Notes: generated by a model not told the origin, from the letters alone. DNA of 64,000 nucleotides from Stutzerimonas chloritidismutans AW-1 (GCF_000495915.1 NZ_AOFQ01000032.1:157302-221301), one strand, 5' to 3'; positions 26,284-36,467 are shown, counted from the stretch's first letter. Program-made: numbers and translations.

Positions 26284-28320
26284 TCAGTCCTTCCTGACGT
26301 TCTGATAGAGCATCAGACGCGATGTCTCGTGCAGACCCCGTGTCAGGGCGACAAGTCGCTGGAATTCCTCGGGATACCGGTCGGCTACGTCGACCAGAGG
26401 CTCCGGTGATGCAATTTCGTGCAGGGTCGGCTGGCTGCCGTCGTGCTGCATCTGCAGAAGAAAGTCCTTGGTCACGCCACCAATCAGCGGGAACGTGCCT
26501 TCGCGGAGCACGAGTGGAACCACTCGCTCCCCTTCAGGAGCCGGCTGCTGGATGTCGCGTCCCATCGCACCGTTGCGAAACTCCATGCCGGCCATGCCCA
26601 GTACGGTCGGTAGCAGATCGGCCAGACCCACGGCCTCCTCGATCACTCGTGGCTCCAGCAGCTTGGGCGCATGGATCAACAACGGAACGTTATTGCTCTC
26701 GAGCCCCAGCTTTTCGTATGCCGGCAGCATGTGCGGAATCTGAGCGATGCGCGTGTTGTGGTCGCCAAACATGACGAAGATGGTGTTGTCGTACCAGCCG
26801 CCTTTCTTCGCAATCTCCATCAGGCGGCCGATGTTGAAATCCAGAAGGCGGACCGCGTTGTACTGCGCCACGCTGCGGGAACCGGCACCCTGCACCTTTT
26901 CCAAAGGCAGATCGAGGGCTTCGAAGCCGTCGTTCTGCTTGGGTATGGTGAACGGACGATGGTTGCCCGCCGTCTGGATATAGGCAAAGAAGGGCTTGCC
27001 CTCCCCCTGCTCTCGCAGCAGCCGGTCGCTTTCCTTGAACAGGTCCAGATCGGAGATTCCCCACACATCCACCATCGGAGAGTTCCAGTGGCGCTCTTCA
27101 TATAGCTGGATGTCGTCGATGCTCTGGCGGATCAGGGCATTCATATTGGCCCAGCCAGAATTGCCGCCAATCATGTAGTACTTGTCGTAGCCCTGCAGCG
27201 CGTTGACGAGGCTGTGTTGACGGGTGATCAGCGGATTGCGCGTCGCGGTTTCCTGCCGGGAAACGTCTGGTACGCCGGATATGCTCGCCCAAACGGTCTT
27301 CGCGGTGCCGGTCACGGGCACGTAGAAGTTCTTGAAGAACCAGCTCTGCTTGGCCAGCCGGTCGATATTGGGAGTTGGATTGAGCGGATTGCCGTAGGCG
27401 CCCACCGCGGTGGTTCCCAGGGATTCGAGCATGACGAAGACGACATTCGGCCGCTTTCCGTCAATCGCATAGGGTTGAACGCCCTGCTCCCGGCTGAAAT
27501 TAAGCGTTTTCGCATCAGGCTGGTCGACGCCTAGGTAACGGCTGACGACATCGTAATGGGCCTTGACCTGTTCCCGGTCATACGGCTGATTGGGCACCTT
27601 CAGCGTGTCGTAGAGGAAGATCACCGGATTCAGGCCAAGGGCTGCGATCTGGTTGTCGCCCGAGAAAAAAGCATCACTCCAGCGCAGCGGCACGGGGTTT
27701 TCCAGGTTGATATTGTCGAAACGCCCGAGGATGGCGATGAAGACAGCCACCACCATCAGCGCACTACCCCAGATCAGTGAAAGCCGGCTGATTCGCTTTG
27801 CCGGACGATCCAGCGTGACCCGCTCGAAGCGCAGCAGCAGCCACCAGACCAGAGCGGTTGCCGCCGCCCAGCCAAGGGTGATCCAGACCACGGGGTAGGT
27901 TTGCCAGACCATATCGGTGGAGATCTGCGCGTCCTCCAGAAAGCGCAACACGGTGGCATTGATGCGCACCCCGAGATAGGCGTAGTGGCCAAAATCGATG
28001 ATGTAGACCAGCAGCACTGCACCAAGCGCCAGTGCCAGATAGAGCCGCGCCACCCAGCGAAGGACGCGGGAGCGGGTCAGATTCCAGACCGGCAGCCACG
28101 CCAACAGCGCGATCGGCAACATCAACAGGATCGCCAGACGAAGGTCGAAACGCAGGCCGATTCCGAGCGTTTCGGGTACGGCATCGACCGTGCCGAGCGT
28201 GCTGGGCGCCAGTCCGGAAAAACCGACGAAGAAAATCCCGCGTAATGCTGCGAGCGCAATGAACAGAATCCCGACTGCACCGAACCAGTAATGCAGGCGC
28301 CGCGACTGAAGCCAACCCAT
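26284..28320 (-). CDS. LtaS-like membrane sulfatase/phosphoglycerol transferase (chromosomal copy)
   Basis: The 678-residue protein has five N-terminal transmembrane helices (to about residue 215) and an alkaline-phosphatase-superfamily periplasmic domain. Motifs: NVVFVMLESLGTTAVGAYG with the first metal-binding acid, FYVPVTGTAKTVWASISGVPD containing the probable nucleophile threonine, QTAGNHRPFTIP and VMFGDHNTRI with metal-binding Asp/His. In Gram-negatives such proteins transfer phosphoglycerol (MdoB-like) or phosphoethanolamine from phospholipid to a surface glycan or lipid. It closes a minus-strand operon with two upstream genes and converges with dgkA. The acceptor cannot be told from sequence. 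Confidence 0.85.
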   Translation of the reverse strand: MGWLQSRRLHYWFGAVGILFIALAALRGIFFVGFSGLAPSTLGTVDAVPETLGIGLRFDLRLAILLMLPIALLAWLPVWNLTRSRVLRWVARLYLALALGAVLLVYIIDFGHYAYLGVRINATVLRFLEDAQISTDMVWQTYPVVWITLGWAAATALVWWLLLRFERVTLDRPAKRISRLSLIWGSALMVVAVFIAILGRFDNINLENPVPLRWSDAFFSGDNQIAALGLNPVIFLYDTLKVPNQPYDREQVKAHYDVVSRYLGVDQPDAKTLNFSREQGVQPYAIDGKRPNVVFVMLESLGTTAVGAYGNPLNPTPNIDRLAKQSWFFKNFYVPVTGTAKTVWASISGVPDVSRQETATRNPLITRQHSLVNALQGYDKYYMIGGNSGWANMNALIRQSIDDIQLYEERHWNSPMVDVWGISDLDLFKESDRLLREQGEGKPFFAYIQTAGNHRPFTIPKQNDGFEALDLPLEKVQGAGSRSVAQYNAVRLLDFNIGRLMEIAKKGGWYDNTIFVMFGDHNTRIAQIPHMLPAYEKLGLESNNVPLLIHAPKLLEPRVIEEAVGLADLLPTVLGMAGMEFRNGAMGRDIQQPAPEGERVVPLVLREGTFPLIGGVTKDFLLQMQHDGSQPTLHEIASPEPLVDVADRYPEEFQRLVALTRGLHETSRLMLYQNVRKD

Positions 28321-28394
28321 TGTCCCAACCTCGAATCTATCGAATCGTCAAATAGCGCAGCCGAGCCATCACAGGTCGGCTGGAGTAATTTTCG

Positions 28395-28982
28395 TCACGC
28401 GGGCATTGGCTTGCGCACGAGAGCCCTGCAGGCATAGACAAGCAACGCCCCGCAGCTGAACAAGGCGATGAAGGGGTCTAGCAGATAGTCCCAGTAATTG
28501 GGCGACGGCTTGATCCCCAGGCTGAACGCCAAGGTGGCAAGGCCAAGCATGAAAGCGCCCAGCCAGTTATTGAGCAGCAGCAATCCCAGGGCAAGCACGC
28601 CCACCACTGCGATCAGCGGGCGGGGGGCGTAACCGATTTGATAGGGGTCCAGATAGGACAGGCCCATCGTTGCCGGGTAGAGAAAAAGCGCCAGCCCTGC
28701 CATCACAATCAACAATTGCACGTGCGCGTTCTGCGGCGGCATCGCCATCAGTCCCAAGCGCACTGCCGCGAAAAATGCCAGCGCCACCAGCGTCGTGATG
28801 GCCACGTCATCAGTGAAGCTGCGCATGTAGGCGGCCAGTGACAAACCGTCCACAGGAATGAAGCTGATCCCCAGCAGGAGGAAAAGGCGAAGCCCTTGAA
28901 CCCCTCGGCCGAAGCCAAATCCAGGCGTGACGATGAAAGCGAGTAACCCGAAGGTCAGATGCGCTTGCCAGAGTTCAGGCAT
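28395..28982 (-). CDS. Polytopic membrane protein of unknown family
   Basis: A 195-residue protein that is almost wholly hydrophobic, with six predicted transmembrane helices and no soluble domain. I do not recognise it; short motifs such as YLDPYQIGYAPRPLIAVVGV and SPNYWDYLLDPFIALFSCG may be useful for a search. Its ATG overlaps the stop of the BNR-repeat gene by 1 nt and it lies 74 nt ahead of the LtaS-like gene, so the three probably act together in envelope or polysaccharide modification. Confidence 0.75.
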   Translation of the reverse strand: MPELWQAHLTFGLLAFIVTPGFGFGRGVQGLRLFLLLGISFIPVDGLSLAAYMRSFTDDVAITTLVALAFFAAVRLGLMAMPPQNAHVQLLIVMAGLALFLYPATMGLSYLDPYQIGYAPRPLIAVVGVLALGLLLLNNWLGAFMLGLATLAFSLGIKPSPNYWDYLLDPFIALFSCGALLVYACRALVRKPMPA

Positions 28983-30280
28983 CAGAGCTGCTCCAGTAGC
29001 CAGGCATCATTGAAGCTGACGTGTTTGATGAATGTGTTGTTCCAGGAATAGACCAGGTGGTAGAGACCGTCGGCGCTCCTGATGAAGTAGGGATACTCGT
29101 ACTCGAAATCGCAGCCATGGGTCTTGCAGACGCGCTTATCCAGGTTTGTCAGAAACTCGTCTACCAGCGATAGCCGCCGCGGCCCGCTGGAAAGGCGAAA
29201 CTTGTCGCCGATGATTTCCCGATATACCTCCGGGGTGAACGGGTTGCCCTCCGGGTCAGGCGATTCGTCCAGGTCAATCACCGGCTTCCAGAGATCGAGG
29301 CTCGAGTCGGTTTCCATCAGGCGAAGACGGAAACGTCCGTCCTCCAGATCATTCAGGGCAACCAGCAGGCCATGATTGGGCGTGGCCACCGCCGCGAGCG
29401 CGGAATTGGGGTTGGCCGGGTCGATCGGATAAGGCTTGCTCCAGGTTCTGCCGGCATCCGCGGTGCGGCTGGCGAGCACGCGATGATGGCTGGCACCTGC
29501 ATAGCGCAGCATGGCAACGGCATGTTGCTCGTCCATTGGCACCACTGTTGGTTGCAGTGAATCGTTGCCTTTGCTGATTCGACTTTTACCGGTCACCTCG
29601 CCGTTCGGGCTGATGTACAAATACTCGGCGAACTTGCCGAGGAGCTCGTGGTAGACGGGCAGCCCTATGGTGCCGTCCTGATGGAATACCGGGGCATTGC
29701 GCACCAGTGTGCTGATGTTCAAGAAGGGGGTGGTGATCAGCTGCCTGGGAGTCGACCAGGTTTTTCCCAGATCATCCGAATACATGGCGTTGATGGCGCT
29801 TCCAGCCCAGCCACCGATCGATACCGACACATAGAACAGCCACAGCCTGTTGTCGGGAGCCAGCGCAATGACCGGATTGCCGAGCTTGCGTATGTGCTTC
29901 TGGGTCGCCTTCTGGGTCGACTCGCGAGTTGCCAGGACCAGTTCGTCGCCCCACTCCGCCGCAATCGCGTCGAATCGCGCGCCGCGCACCTGAACATCCG
30001 CAGCCCCTTCGCGTGAACCGGCAAACCATACGGCCATCAGGCCACCATCCGGCAAGGAGGTCACCGAGGAGGCATGGACAAATTCGTCGAGATCGGAGGA
30101 TGCGAAGCGGGTGCTGTAAAACGGCCCCTTGCTGGCAAGCGGCAACGCATGGGGACTGCCAGCTACGGCGAAACCGGCAACCGCTCGCTCAGGATGAAGC
30201 CACCAGGCGGTAGTGAAAATAGCTGCAAGGGCGACGACAGACAGGCAGGTGGGAAGAAATCCGAACTTTCCAGAACTCAT
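28982..30280 (-). CDS. BNR-repeat (sialidase-fold) exported protein
   Basis: The 432-residue protein has one N-terminal hydrophobic anchor/signal (FLPTCLSVVALAAIFTTAWW) and then a six-bladed sialidase-type beta-propeller with Asp-box-like repeats (SDDLGKTWSTPRQL, SRTADAGRTWSKPYPI, and a degenerate copy further on). DUF4185/exo-alpha-sialidase families have this layout. The conserved sialidase arginine triad is not obvious, so glycan binding or a different hydrolase activity is possible. The ATG at 30280 puts the hydrophobic segment at the N-terminus; the frame runs on upstream without a credible protein. It heads the operon with the membrane protein and the LtaS-like enzyme. Confidence 0.75.
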   Translation of the reverse strand: MSSGKFGFLPTCLSVVALAAIFTTAWWLHPERAVAGFAVAGSPHALPLASKGPFYSTRFASSDLDEFVHASSVTSLPDGGLMAVWFAGSREGAADVQVRGARFDAIAAEWGDELVLATRESTQKATQKHIRKLGNPVIALAPDNRLWLFYVSVSIGGWAGSAINAMYSDDLGKTWSTPRQLITTPFLNISTLVRNAPVFHQDGTIGLPVYHELLGKFAEYLYISPNGEVTGKSRISKGNDSLQPTVVPMDEQHAVAMLRYAGASHHRVLASRTADAGRTWSKPYPIDPANPNSALAAVATPNHGLLVALNDLEDGRFRLRLMETDSSLDLWKPVIDLDESPDPEGNPFTPEVYREIIGDKFRLSSGPRRLSLVDEFLTNLDKRVCKTHGCDFEYEYPYFIRSADGLYHLVYSWNNTFIKHVSFNDAWLLEQL

Positions 30281-30730
30281 ATAAATCATGTCCGTATAAA
30301 CACATGACGCGTCCTGCGCTTTGCAAGAAACGACAAGCTCGTATGCCCCAAAAATCGTCGGGGCGTGAAAAAGAAAGTGTATTGATCGGTTTGCCCCGAC
30401 TTCTGATGGCCGGGAGTACCGAGCTTGTCTGTGCGGCCGCCGATCATGGCCGAGCACCAGGGTCGGAGCAATCACTTGGTGCATGAAGCCGATCAGCCGC
30501 GCTTGATAAACGCTTCGTTCAGAAAAACCAGGTGCTACAGAAACCCTCGACGGCTGCAAGTGCAGGCGTCGCAATATAGTGTCACAAACATGCCTGTGGC
30601 AAATTGCTGCACCCTCCTCTCCATCGCGCGGCACACAAGCCATGGCCGACCGACAAGTCGACTACCCAGACGTACCGCTGCAGGGCCAGCGGCGTAATAT
30701 GGCGCATCTCAACAGAACGGGAGTTCTCTC
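30281..30730. other. 450-bp divergent intergenic region
   Basis: This spacer separates the minus-strand BNR-repeat operon from the plus-strand PCu(A)C gene and must hold promoters for both. I see no gene, clear hexamer pair, inverted repeat or metal-regulator operator in it. The open frame upstream of the BNR gene start has no protein-like features. Confidence 0.4.
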
Positions 30731-31237
30731 ATGCTGCTTCGCTTACTGGCCGCTGGTACTTTTGCGGCACTCTGCTTGCCTGCCCTTGCGCAGGAGCACC
30801 ACCACGACCACCAGGCTTCGACACAAGCGGCCACCAGCGAGCTGGCTGTCAGCCAGGCGTGGTCGCGGGCGATGCCGCCCAGCGCTCCGACTGGCGCGGT
30901 GTACTTCATACTGGAAAATCGTGGTCAGCAGCCACAGCGCCTGATCGGCGCGCAGACCTCACGGGCCGAAAAGACCGAGCTGCACACCCATGTGCATCAG
31001 GGCGACATGATGAAGATGCAGCAGGTCGAGGCGGTCGACGTGCCCGCAGCTGGCAAGGTGGAGTTCAAGCCGGGTGGCAATCACGTGATGCTGTTCGGGC
31101 TCAAGCAGCCGCTGGTGGCTGGGGAGAGCTTCCCGGTGACGCTGCAGTTCGAGGACGGCGGCGAGATCACCACCGAGGTGAGCATCGAGGTAGACGCCCC
31201 GGCTGCCGGCGGAGCTGCGCCAGGGCATCATCACTGA
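30731..31237 (+). CDS. PCu(A)C periplasmic copper chaperone
   Basis: A 168-residue exported copper-binding protein: Sec signal peptide (LLAAGTFAALCLPALA), a His-rich N-terminus (QEHHHDHQ), the PCu(A)C domain with the metal site built from TELHTHVHQGDMMKMQQV and GGNHVMLFG (H...M...HxM pattern), and a His tail (GHHH). Family members deliver Cu(I) to cytochrome oxidase or protect the periplasm. The first and last His clusters are extra metal-binding extensions. It is not next to a Sco or oxidase gene here. Confidence 0.92.
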   Translation: MLLRLLAAGTFAALCLPALAQEHHHDHQASTQAATSELAVSQAWSRAMPPSAPTGAVYFILENRGQQPQRLIGAQTSRAEKTELHTHVHQGDMMKMQQVEAVDVPAAGKVEFKPGGNHVMLFGLKQPLVAGESFPVTLQFEDGGEITTEVSIEVDAPAAGGAAPGHHH

Positions 31238-31277
31238 GTGATCTGGCGCGCCGCCGCAGGCGGCTGCCAGCATGCTT

Positions 31278-32636
31278 TCAGATCGCCGCCGGTGTGCGCA
31301 TGGTGACGAACTCTTCGGCGGCCGTCGGGTGGATGCCCAGCGTGTCGTCGAACACCTGCTTGGTGGCCCCGGCCTTCAGCGCCACGCCCAGCCCCTGCAT
31401 GATCTCGCCGGCATCCGGTCCCGCCATATGGCAGCCGAGCACACGGTCGGTCTCAGCATCCACCACCAGCTTCATCAGGCTGCGCTCGAGGCTATCGGTC
31501 ATGGTCAGCTTCATCGGCCGGAAACGACTTTCGAAGATCGTTACCTTGTAGCCCTGCTCGCGCGCCTCCTCCTCGGTCAGCCCGACAGTTGCCATGTTCG
31601 GCAGACTGAACACCGCGGTCGGGATGGTCGTGTAATCGACCTTGCGATATTGCTCCGGCTTGAATAGCCGCCGCGCCACGGCCATGCCCTCAGCCAGTGC
31701 GACGGGTGTCAGCTGCACGCGACCGATTACGTCGCCGATCGCCAGAATCGAAGACACCGAGGTACGGTATTCATCGTCAACGGCAATGAAACCTCGGGCA
31801 TCCAGCGCTACGCCGGCCTTTTCCAGCCCCAGGTTGTCCAGCATCGGACGGCGGCCTGTCGCGTAGAAGATGCAGTCCGCTTCCAGCGTGCGGCCGTCTT
31901 CCAGCGTCGCGAGCAGGCTGCCATCGGCCTGCTTGTCGATATGCACGATGTCGGCGTTGAACCGCAGATCCACGCCCTTCTTGATCATCTCGTCCTTCAG
32001 GTGATCGCGGAGCGAGCCATCGAAACCGCGCAGGAACAATTCACCGCGATAGAGCAGCTTGGTATCGGCACCGCAGCCATGGAATATCGAGGCGAACTCG
32101 ACGGCGATATAGCCACCACCGACCACCAGCACGCGTCGCGGCAAGGATTCGAGGTAGAAAGCTTCATTGGACGTGATGGCGTGCTCACGCCCCGGGATCG
32201 CCGGCACGTGGGGCCAGCCGCCAGTGGCGATCAGGATGTGCTCGGCCGTGTACTGCTTGCCCTCGACTTCGACGGTATGGGCATCGACCAGACGCGCATG
32301 CGCTTGCAGCAGGGTCACGCCGCTATCCACCAGGATGCTGCGGTAGATGCCGTTCAGTCGCTGGATTTCCCGGTCCTTGTTGGCAATCAGGGTCTTCCAG
32401 TCGAAGGTCGCGCCGTCGATGGTCCAGCCGTAGCCCTGTGCCTGGCCAATGTCTTCGGCGTAATGCGCGCCGTAGACCAGTAGCTTCTTCGGCACACAAC
32501 CGACGTTGACACAGGTACCGCCCAGGTAACGGCTTTCCGCAACCGCCACCTTCGCGCCGAAACCTGCAGCGAAGCGCGCCGCACGCACGCCACCGGAACC
32601 TGCACCGATGACAAATAGATCGAAGTCGTAAGCCAT
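31278..32636 (-). CDS. gor: Glutathione reductase
   Basis: The 452-residue flavoprotein reduces glutathione disulfide with NADPH. It has the FAD dinucleotide-binding motif ([17 protein letters not shown]), the redox disulfide [19 protein letters not shown], the NADPH-binding [10 protein letters not shown], the second FAD motif ([18 protein letters not shown]) and the C-terminal catalytic HPTAAEE. Length fits Gor. The ATG at 32636 was chosen over an in-frame start 57 nt upstream because the shorter form begins directly with the FAD strand. Confidence 0.94.
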   Translation of the reverse strand: MAYDFDLFVIGAGSGGVRAARFAAGFGAKVAVAESRYLGGTCVNVGCVPKKLLVYGAHYAEDIGQAQGYGWTIDGATFDWKTLIANKDREIQRLNGIYRSILVDSGVTLLQAHARLVDAHTVEVEGKQYTAEHILIATGGWPHVPAIPGREHAITSNEAFYLESLPRRVLVVGGGYIAVEFASIFHGCGADTKLLYRGELFLRGFDGSLRDHLKDEMIKKGVDLRFNADIVHIDKQADGSLLATLEDGRTLEADCIFYATGRRPMLDNLGLEKAGVALDARGFIAVDDEYRTSVSSILAIGDVIGRVQLTPVALAEGMAVARRLFKPEQYRKVDYTTIPTAVFSLPNMATVGLTEEEAREQGYKVTIFESRFRPMKLTMTDSLERSLMKLVVDAETDRVLGCHMAGPDAGEIMQGLGVALKAGATKQVFDDTLGIHPTAAEEFVTMRTPAAI

Positions 32637-32707
32637 GTAATGTTGTCTCCTTCTGTAGCGAACAGCATAACCCAGGCTTTCGGCCTGAATCACCGAAGGA
32701 GTGCCGC

Positions 32708-33130
32708 ATGCGCCCTACCCTCACCCACCTGGCTCTGCACGTGCCCGATCTGGACGCCTGTATCGCGTTCTATGAGCACTTCTGCGGCATGCACGTGTTT
32801 CACGAGCGCCCCGGAAAGGGCTCACGCATCGTCTGGATGGCGGAGCCTGGAAAAGAGCGCGAGTTCATCTTCGTGATGATGCCGGGCGGCAAGGATCGAT
32901 CGCTGGCGATGGACGACTACAGCCATTTCGGCTTCGCGCTGGCCAGTCGAGAGGAAGTGGATGCGGTTGCCGACCTGGCGCGCAGGGAAGGCTGTCTGAT
33001 ATGGGAGCCGCGCGACGAACCCTATCCGGTGGGCTACTACTGCGGTTTGCGCGATCCTGCGGGCAACTATGTCGAATTCAGCTACGGGCAGCCGCTTGGA
33101 CCGGGTGCCGAGGATATGCCGGAGCCTTGA
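32708..33130 (+). CDS. VOC-superfamily (glyoxalase-like) protein
   Basis: A 140-residue vicinal-oxygen-chelate protein with paired beta-alpha-beta-beta-beta motifs. Typical elements are [24 protein letters not shown] near the N-terminus and [19 protein letters not shown] at the end, supplying His and Glu metal ligands (H in THLALH, E in VEFS). It is close to lactoylglutathione lyase in length but the substrate cannot be assigned. It diverges from gor (72 bp apart), and both would serve thiol-dependent detoxification. Confidence 0.82.
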   Translation: MRPTLTHLALHVPDLDACIAFYEHFCGMHVFHERPGKGSRIVWMAEPGKEREFIFVMMPGGKDRSLAMDDYSHFGFALASREEVDAVADLARREGCLIWEPRDEPYPVGYYCGLRDPAGNYVEFSYGQPLGPGAEDMPEP

Positions 33131-33148
33131 AGCAGGCCCGGAAGTGAC

Positions 33149-33170
33149 TGGGCCACCCTTAGGTGGCCCA
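33149..33170. terminator. Shared terminator between the VOC gene and galU
   Basis: TGGGCCACC (33149-33157) and GGTGGCCCA (33162-33170) form a perfect 9-bp stem with loop CTTA, between two convergent stop codons (33130 and 33177). The downstream sequence on the plus strand (ATTGCTT) is moderately T-rich. Confidence 0.75.
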
Positions 33171-33176
33171 ATTGCT

Positions 33177-34016
33177 TCAGAACGCCTTGCCGGTCAGGTA
33201 GAAGTGTTCGTAGCAGAAGTTGGTCGCCGCGATGTAGCCCTCGGCGCTACCGCAGTCGAAGCGCTGGCCCTTGAACTTGTACGCCAGCACGCAACCATCC
33301 TGAGCCTGGCGCATCAACGCGTCGGTGATCTGAATCTCACCGCCCTTGCCCGGCTCGGTCTGCTCGATCAGATCGAAGATGTCCGGAGTCAGGATGTAGC
33401 GACCGATGATCGCCATGTTGGACGGCGCATCTTCCGGCTTGGGCTTCTCGACCATGTGGCTGACGCGGTAGATATCGTCGCGGATCATCTCGCCGGCGAT
33501 CACACCGTACTTGCTGGTCTCTTCCGGCGGCACTTCCTGAATGGCAACGATCGAGCAGCGGAACTGGTTGTAGAGCTTGACCATCTGCGCCAGGACCGGA
33601 TCGCCATTGAGGTTGATGCAAAGGTCGTCAGCCAGGACCACGGCGAACGGCTCATCGCCGATCAGCGGGCGGCCGCTGAGAATCGCATGCCCCAAGCCCT
33701 TCATCTCCACCTGGCGGGTGTAGGAGAAGCTGCATTCGTCGATCAGGCGGCGAATACCGACAAGGTACTTTTCCTTGTCGGTGTTGCGGATCTGGTGCTC
33801 CAGCTCGTAGCTGATGTCGAAATGGTCTTCCAGCGAGCGCTTGCCACGCCCGGTGACGATCGCGATCTGGTTCAGCCCCGCCGCCAGTGCCTCTTCAACC
33901 CCGTACTGAATCAGGGGCTTGTTCACCACCGGCAGCATTTCCTTGGGCATGGCTTTGGTTGCAGGAAGAAAACGGGTGCCATATCCGGCAGCGGGAAAAA
34001 GGCATTTCTTGATCAT
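33177..34016 (-). CDS. galU: UTP-glucose-1-phosphate uridylyltransferase
   Basis: GalU makes UDP-glucose. The 279-residue protein has the nucleotide-binding KKCLFPAAGYGTRFLPATKAMPKEMLPV, the motif PFAVVLADDLCIN and the catalytic/sugar-binding regions KGEGEIQITDAL-type and GSAEGYIAATNFCYEHF. UDP-glucose is the substrate of the ugd at 51462, so the housekeeping gene could feed the accessory uronic acid pathway. The ATG at 34016 gives the normal family length; an in-frame upstream extension has no support. Confidence 0.95.
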   Translation of the reverse strand: MIKKCLFPAAGYGTRFLPATKAMPKEMLPVVNKPLIQYGVEEALAAGLNQIAIVTGRGKRSLEDHFDISYELEHQIRNTDKEKYLVGIRRLIDECSFSYTRQVEMKGLGHAILSGRPLIGDEPFAVVLADDLCINLNGDPVLAQMVKLYNQFRCSIVAIQEVPPEETSKYGVIAGEMIRDDIYRVSHMVEKPKPEDAPSNMAIIGRYILTPDIFDLIEQTEPGKGGEIQITDALMRQAQDGCVLAYKFKGQRFDCGSAEGYIAATNFCYEHFYLTGKAF

Positions 34017-34622
34017 GTGAGTCCTTGAAATAAAGGTTCCAGTCGATGCACTGCCATCGAGAACAGCAGCTGCCTTGCGATGTTGCCCGGCCATGCCGGC
34101 GTAGAGCCTACGACCATCGTTTTGCAGCGGGGTTCGCAGCGACATTCACGCTCGATGCAGATTATGTGCCTGCCTGTCGGAGGCACTGGTTTCGCTGCTC
34201 CGGCGGGTCGCCACGCTAATGGCGGTCGGGGCGCTCTGTAAAGCCATCTGTCGGTGTTTTTTCACCGTGCCAGTGAGGCCGAATAACCGGACGCGCAACC
34301 GCGAATACCCATAGCCAATGATCATTACACCTTTGTCGCACCTTGCACCGAAAGAGAGCCGGTCGACCCATGACCTGAATCAGGGAAATGTGCAATTGCA
34401 CTGTTGTCGGTCGCCCGAAGCACTTCTCTCGTGCCGAAAAGCAATACCATAGCGCCGCCCAATAATGGCGCATGGCTATCACCTGCGGTTGGTTTCAAGA
34501 ATACGCACAGCACGCCGATATCAGCAGGTGACTGCCTGCTCAATGCTGCGCCGCAAGTATCGGCAGCGCAGCAGTGCTGCAATGGCAGCTGACCCCGCGT
34601 GGCAGTAGTACTAAGGAAAACC
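34017..34622. other. 600-bp non-coding spacer between galU and the chemotaxis receptor
   Basis: No credible gene here; open frames on the minus strand lack codon or protein character. A short hairpin CGGTG/CACCG around six T's lies at 34252-34267. Promoters for galU (minus) and the receptor gene (plus) must be in this spacer, but I cannot point to them. Confidence 0.4.
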
Positions 34623-36245
34623 ATGAACAACAGCTCCGCCTCCCGACAAATGTCCGTGCAGACAAAGATCAACCTGGCCCTGGTGCTGGTCCTGGTGGCG
34701 ATCATGTCTGCCTCGTTGTTCTTCTCTGCCAGTACGGAGAAGCGGCTCGTGCTCCAGGTTGTGGAGCAGCAGACCAAGGATGCCGCCGACTCCTATTTCG
34801 ATAGCATCAACACCATGATGCTGACCGGCACCATGGCTCAGCGAGAGGTGCTGCGGAACAAGATCCTCGCGCGCCCAGGCGTTATCGATGCGCGCATCAT
34901 CCGCGGGGAAGAAGTCACCAAGGTGTTCGGCCCTGGCTATGACCACCAGGCCCCGGCCGACGCGCTGGATCGCCGCGCGCTGAGCGGCGAGGCGATCATC
35001 GAGGTCAACAAGCAGAACGGTGGCCGTGTGCTGACCGTCATCAATCCCATCCTGGCCCACGCGGACTACCGCGGTACCAACTGCCTGACCTGCCACCAGG
35101 TTGGCGAGAACACGGTAATGGGCGCTGTGCGCATCAGTTATGACCTCAAGGCGCTGGACCAGGAAGTCGATCGCAACATCATGATCAGCGGCGGGATTCA
35201 GTTGCTGCTGCTGTTCATCGGCGTGGTGGTCATGTGCCTGACCGTGCGCCACGTCATCATCCGCCGCATCACTGCCATGCGCCACACCATGAATACCATG
35301 GCCGAGGACGAAGACCTCAGCCTTAGCGTCGAGGTGGGTGCGAAGGACGAAATCGGCGCGATGGGCGATGCCTTCAACCGCATGATCGGCAAGTTCCGCC
35401 ATAGCCTGGAGGCCGTCGCGGGCGTTACCCATCAGCTCAGTGATGTCTCCGAGCGGGTATCCCATGTTGCAGAGAAGACCCTGGCTGCCGTCAACGAGCA
35501 GCGCAGCGAGACCGACATGGTTGCCTCGGCGATGAACGAGATGAGCGCGACCGTGCAGGAAGTGGCACGCAATGCCAGCCAGACCGCCACGGCATCGACC
35601 GGCGCCGACAACGAATCAAAAGCCGGCGTGAAGGTCGCCACCGAGGCACTGGACGGTATCGAAGTGCTGATCGCCGAGATCGAGAAAGCCGCCCAGGTCA
35701 TCCAGCGGGTCGAGAGCGACAGCGCCAGCATCGACATGGTGCTCGGCGTGATCAATGGCATCGCCGAGCAGACCAACCTGCTGGCGCTGAACGCAGCCAT
35801 CGAAGCGGCACGCGCCGGCGAACAGGGCCGCGGCTTTGCGGTGGTGGCCGATGAGGTACGTACCCTGGCTTCGCGCACGCAGAAATCCACCGAAGAAATC
35901 CAGGCCATGATCGAACAGCTGCAAAGCGGCGTTCGCAATGCGGTGCAGGCCATGAGCGAAGCACAACTGCGTGCCCGGTCGGGTTCGCAATGCGTCGAGA
36001 AGGCTGCCCAGAGTCTCGCCGTGATCGCCGACGAAGTCGGCACCATCAACGAGATGAACACCCAGATCGCAACGGCTGCCGAACAGCAGAGTGCGGTTGC
36101 CGAAGAGATCAATCGCAACATCACGACCATCAGCCGCATTGCGGACACCACTTCGGCTGACGCATCCCAGACCTCGCAGATCAGCGACGAGCTGGTGCGT
36201 CTGGCAACCGAGCTGAACCGTCTGGTCGGCCAGTTCAAGCTCTGA
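34623..36245 (+). CDS. Methyl-accepting chemotaxis protein with a CxxCH (heme c-like) periplasmic motif
   Basis: A 540-residue transmembrane receptor. TM1 is at about 18-37, TM2 at about 188-208, a HAMP domain follows (to ~265), then the long cytoplasmic coiled coil with the conserved hairpin tip [39 protein letters not shown]. The periplasmic sensor (38-187) contains C154-L-T-C157-H158, the heme c attachment signature, in a segment [25 protein letters not shown] typical of heme-bearing sensors. It may therefore report redox state, oxygen or NO rather than a nutrient; that is inference. ATG at 34623 is preceded by AAGGAA. No che genes are adjacent, and no WxWxF-type CheR tether is seen at the C-terminus. 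Confidence 0.9.
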   Translation: MNNSSASRQMSVQTKINLALVLVLVAIMSASLFFSASTEKRLVLQVVEQQTKDAADSYFDSINTMMLTGTMAQREVLRNKILARPGVIDARIIRGEEVTKVFGPGYDHQAPADALDRRALSGEAIIEVNKQNGGRVLTVINPILAHADYRGTNCLTCHQVGENTVMGAVRISYDLKALDQEVDRNIMISGGIQLLLLFIGVVVMCLTVRHVIIRRITAMRHTMNTMAEDEDLSLSVEVGAKDEIGAMGDAFNRMIGKFRHSLEAVAGVTHQLSDVSERVSHVAEKTLAAVNEQRSETDMVASAMNEMSATVQEVARNASQTATASTGADNESKAGVKVATEALDGIEVLIAEIEKAAQVIQRVESDSASIDMVLGVINGIAEQTNLLALNAAIEAARAGEQGRGFAVVADEVRTLASRTQKSTEEIQAMIEQLQSGVRNAVQAMSEAQLRARSGSQCVEKAAQSLAVIADEVGTINEMNTQIATAAEQQSAVAEEINRNITTISRIADTTSADASQTSQISDELVRLATELNRLVGQFKL

Positions 36246-36252
36246 CCACTGC

Positions 36253-36275
36253 GGCGCGGCCTTCCCGGCCGCGCC
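36253..36275 (+). terminator. GC-rich hairpin after the chemotaxis receptor
   Basis: GGCGCGGCC (36253-36261) and GGCCGCGCC (36267-36275) make a perfect 9-bp stem with a 5-nt loop, 8 nt behind the stop codon. No T-run follows. Confidence 0.6.
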
Positions 36276-36467
36276 CGGTACGCATTTCGAATCGCCCAAC
36301 GGTGCGGTTCGGAGTACCGCCGGGGCGCTATTCTTGATCTGAGACAGTCGGCGCGCCGGACCGAATCGTCCATAATCCGCGCCCATGACCTGCCTGAGCC
36401 GGACACACCCGAGGGTGACACCGCGTTCCGCGCATGACTCCGAATTCAACCTTAGGTGACAACGAAC

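Noticed and set aside
28321..28394. ColR box in front of the chromosomal LtaS-like gene
   Set aside because: The closest match, TAATTTTCGTCAC, breaks the TTTTTCAC core.
34252..34267. CGGTG-TTTTTT-CACCG as a ColR box or terminator
   Set aside because: It contains TTTTTCAC but lacks the AC/AG upstream half of the ColR consensus, and as a hairpin it has no tail.
34216..34777. Minus-strand frames between galU and the chemotaxis receptor
   Set aside because: Cys/Arg/His-rich, no ribosome binding site, one overlaps the receptor gene; the spacer looks non-coding.
36300..36467. Anr box in front of hemN
   Set aside because: TTGAT occurs near 36333 but the second half-site ATCAA is missing.
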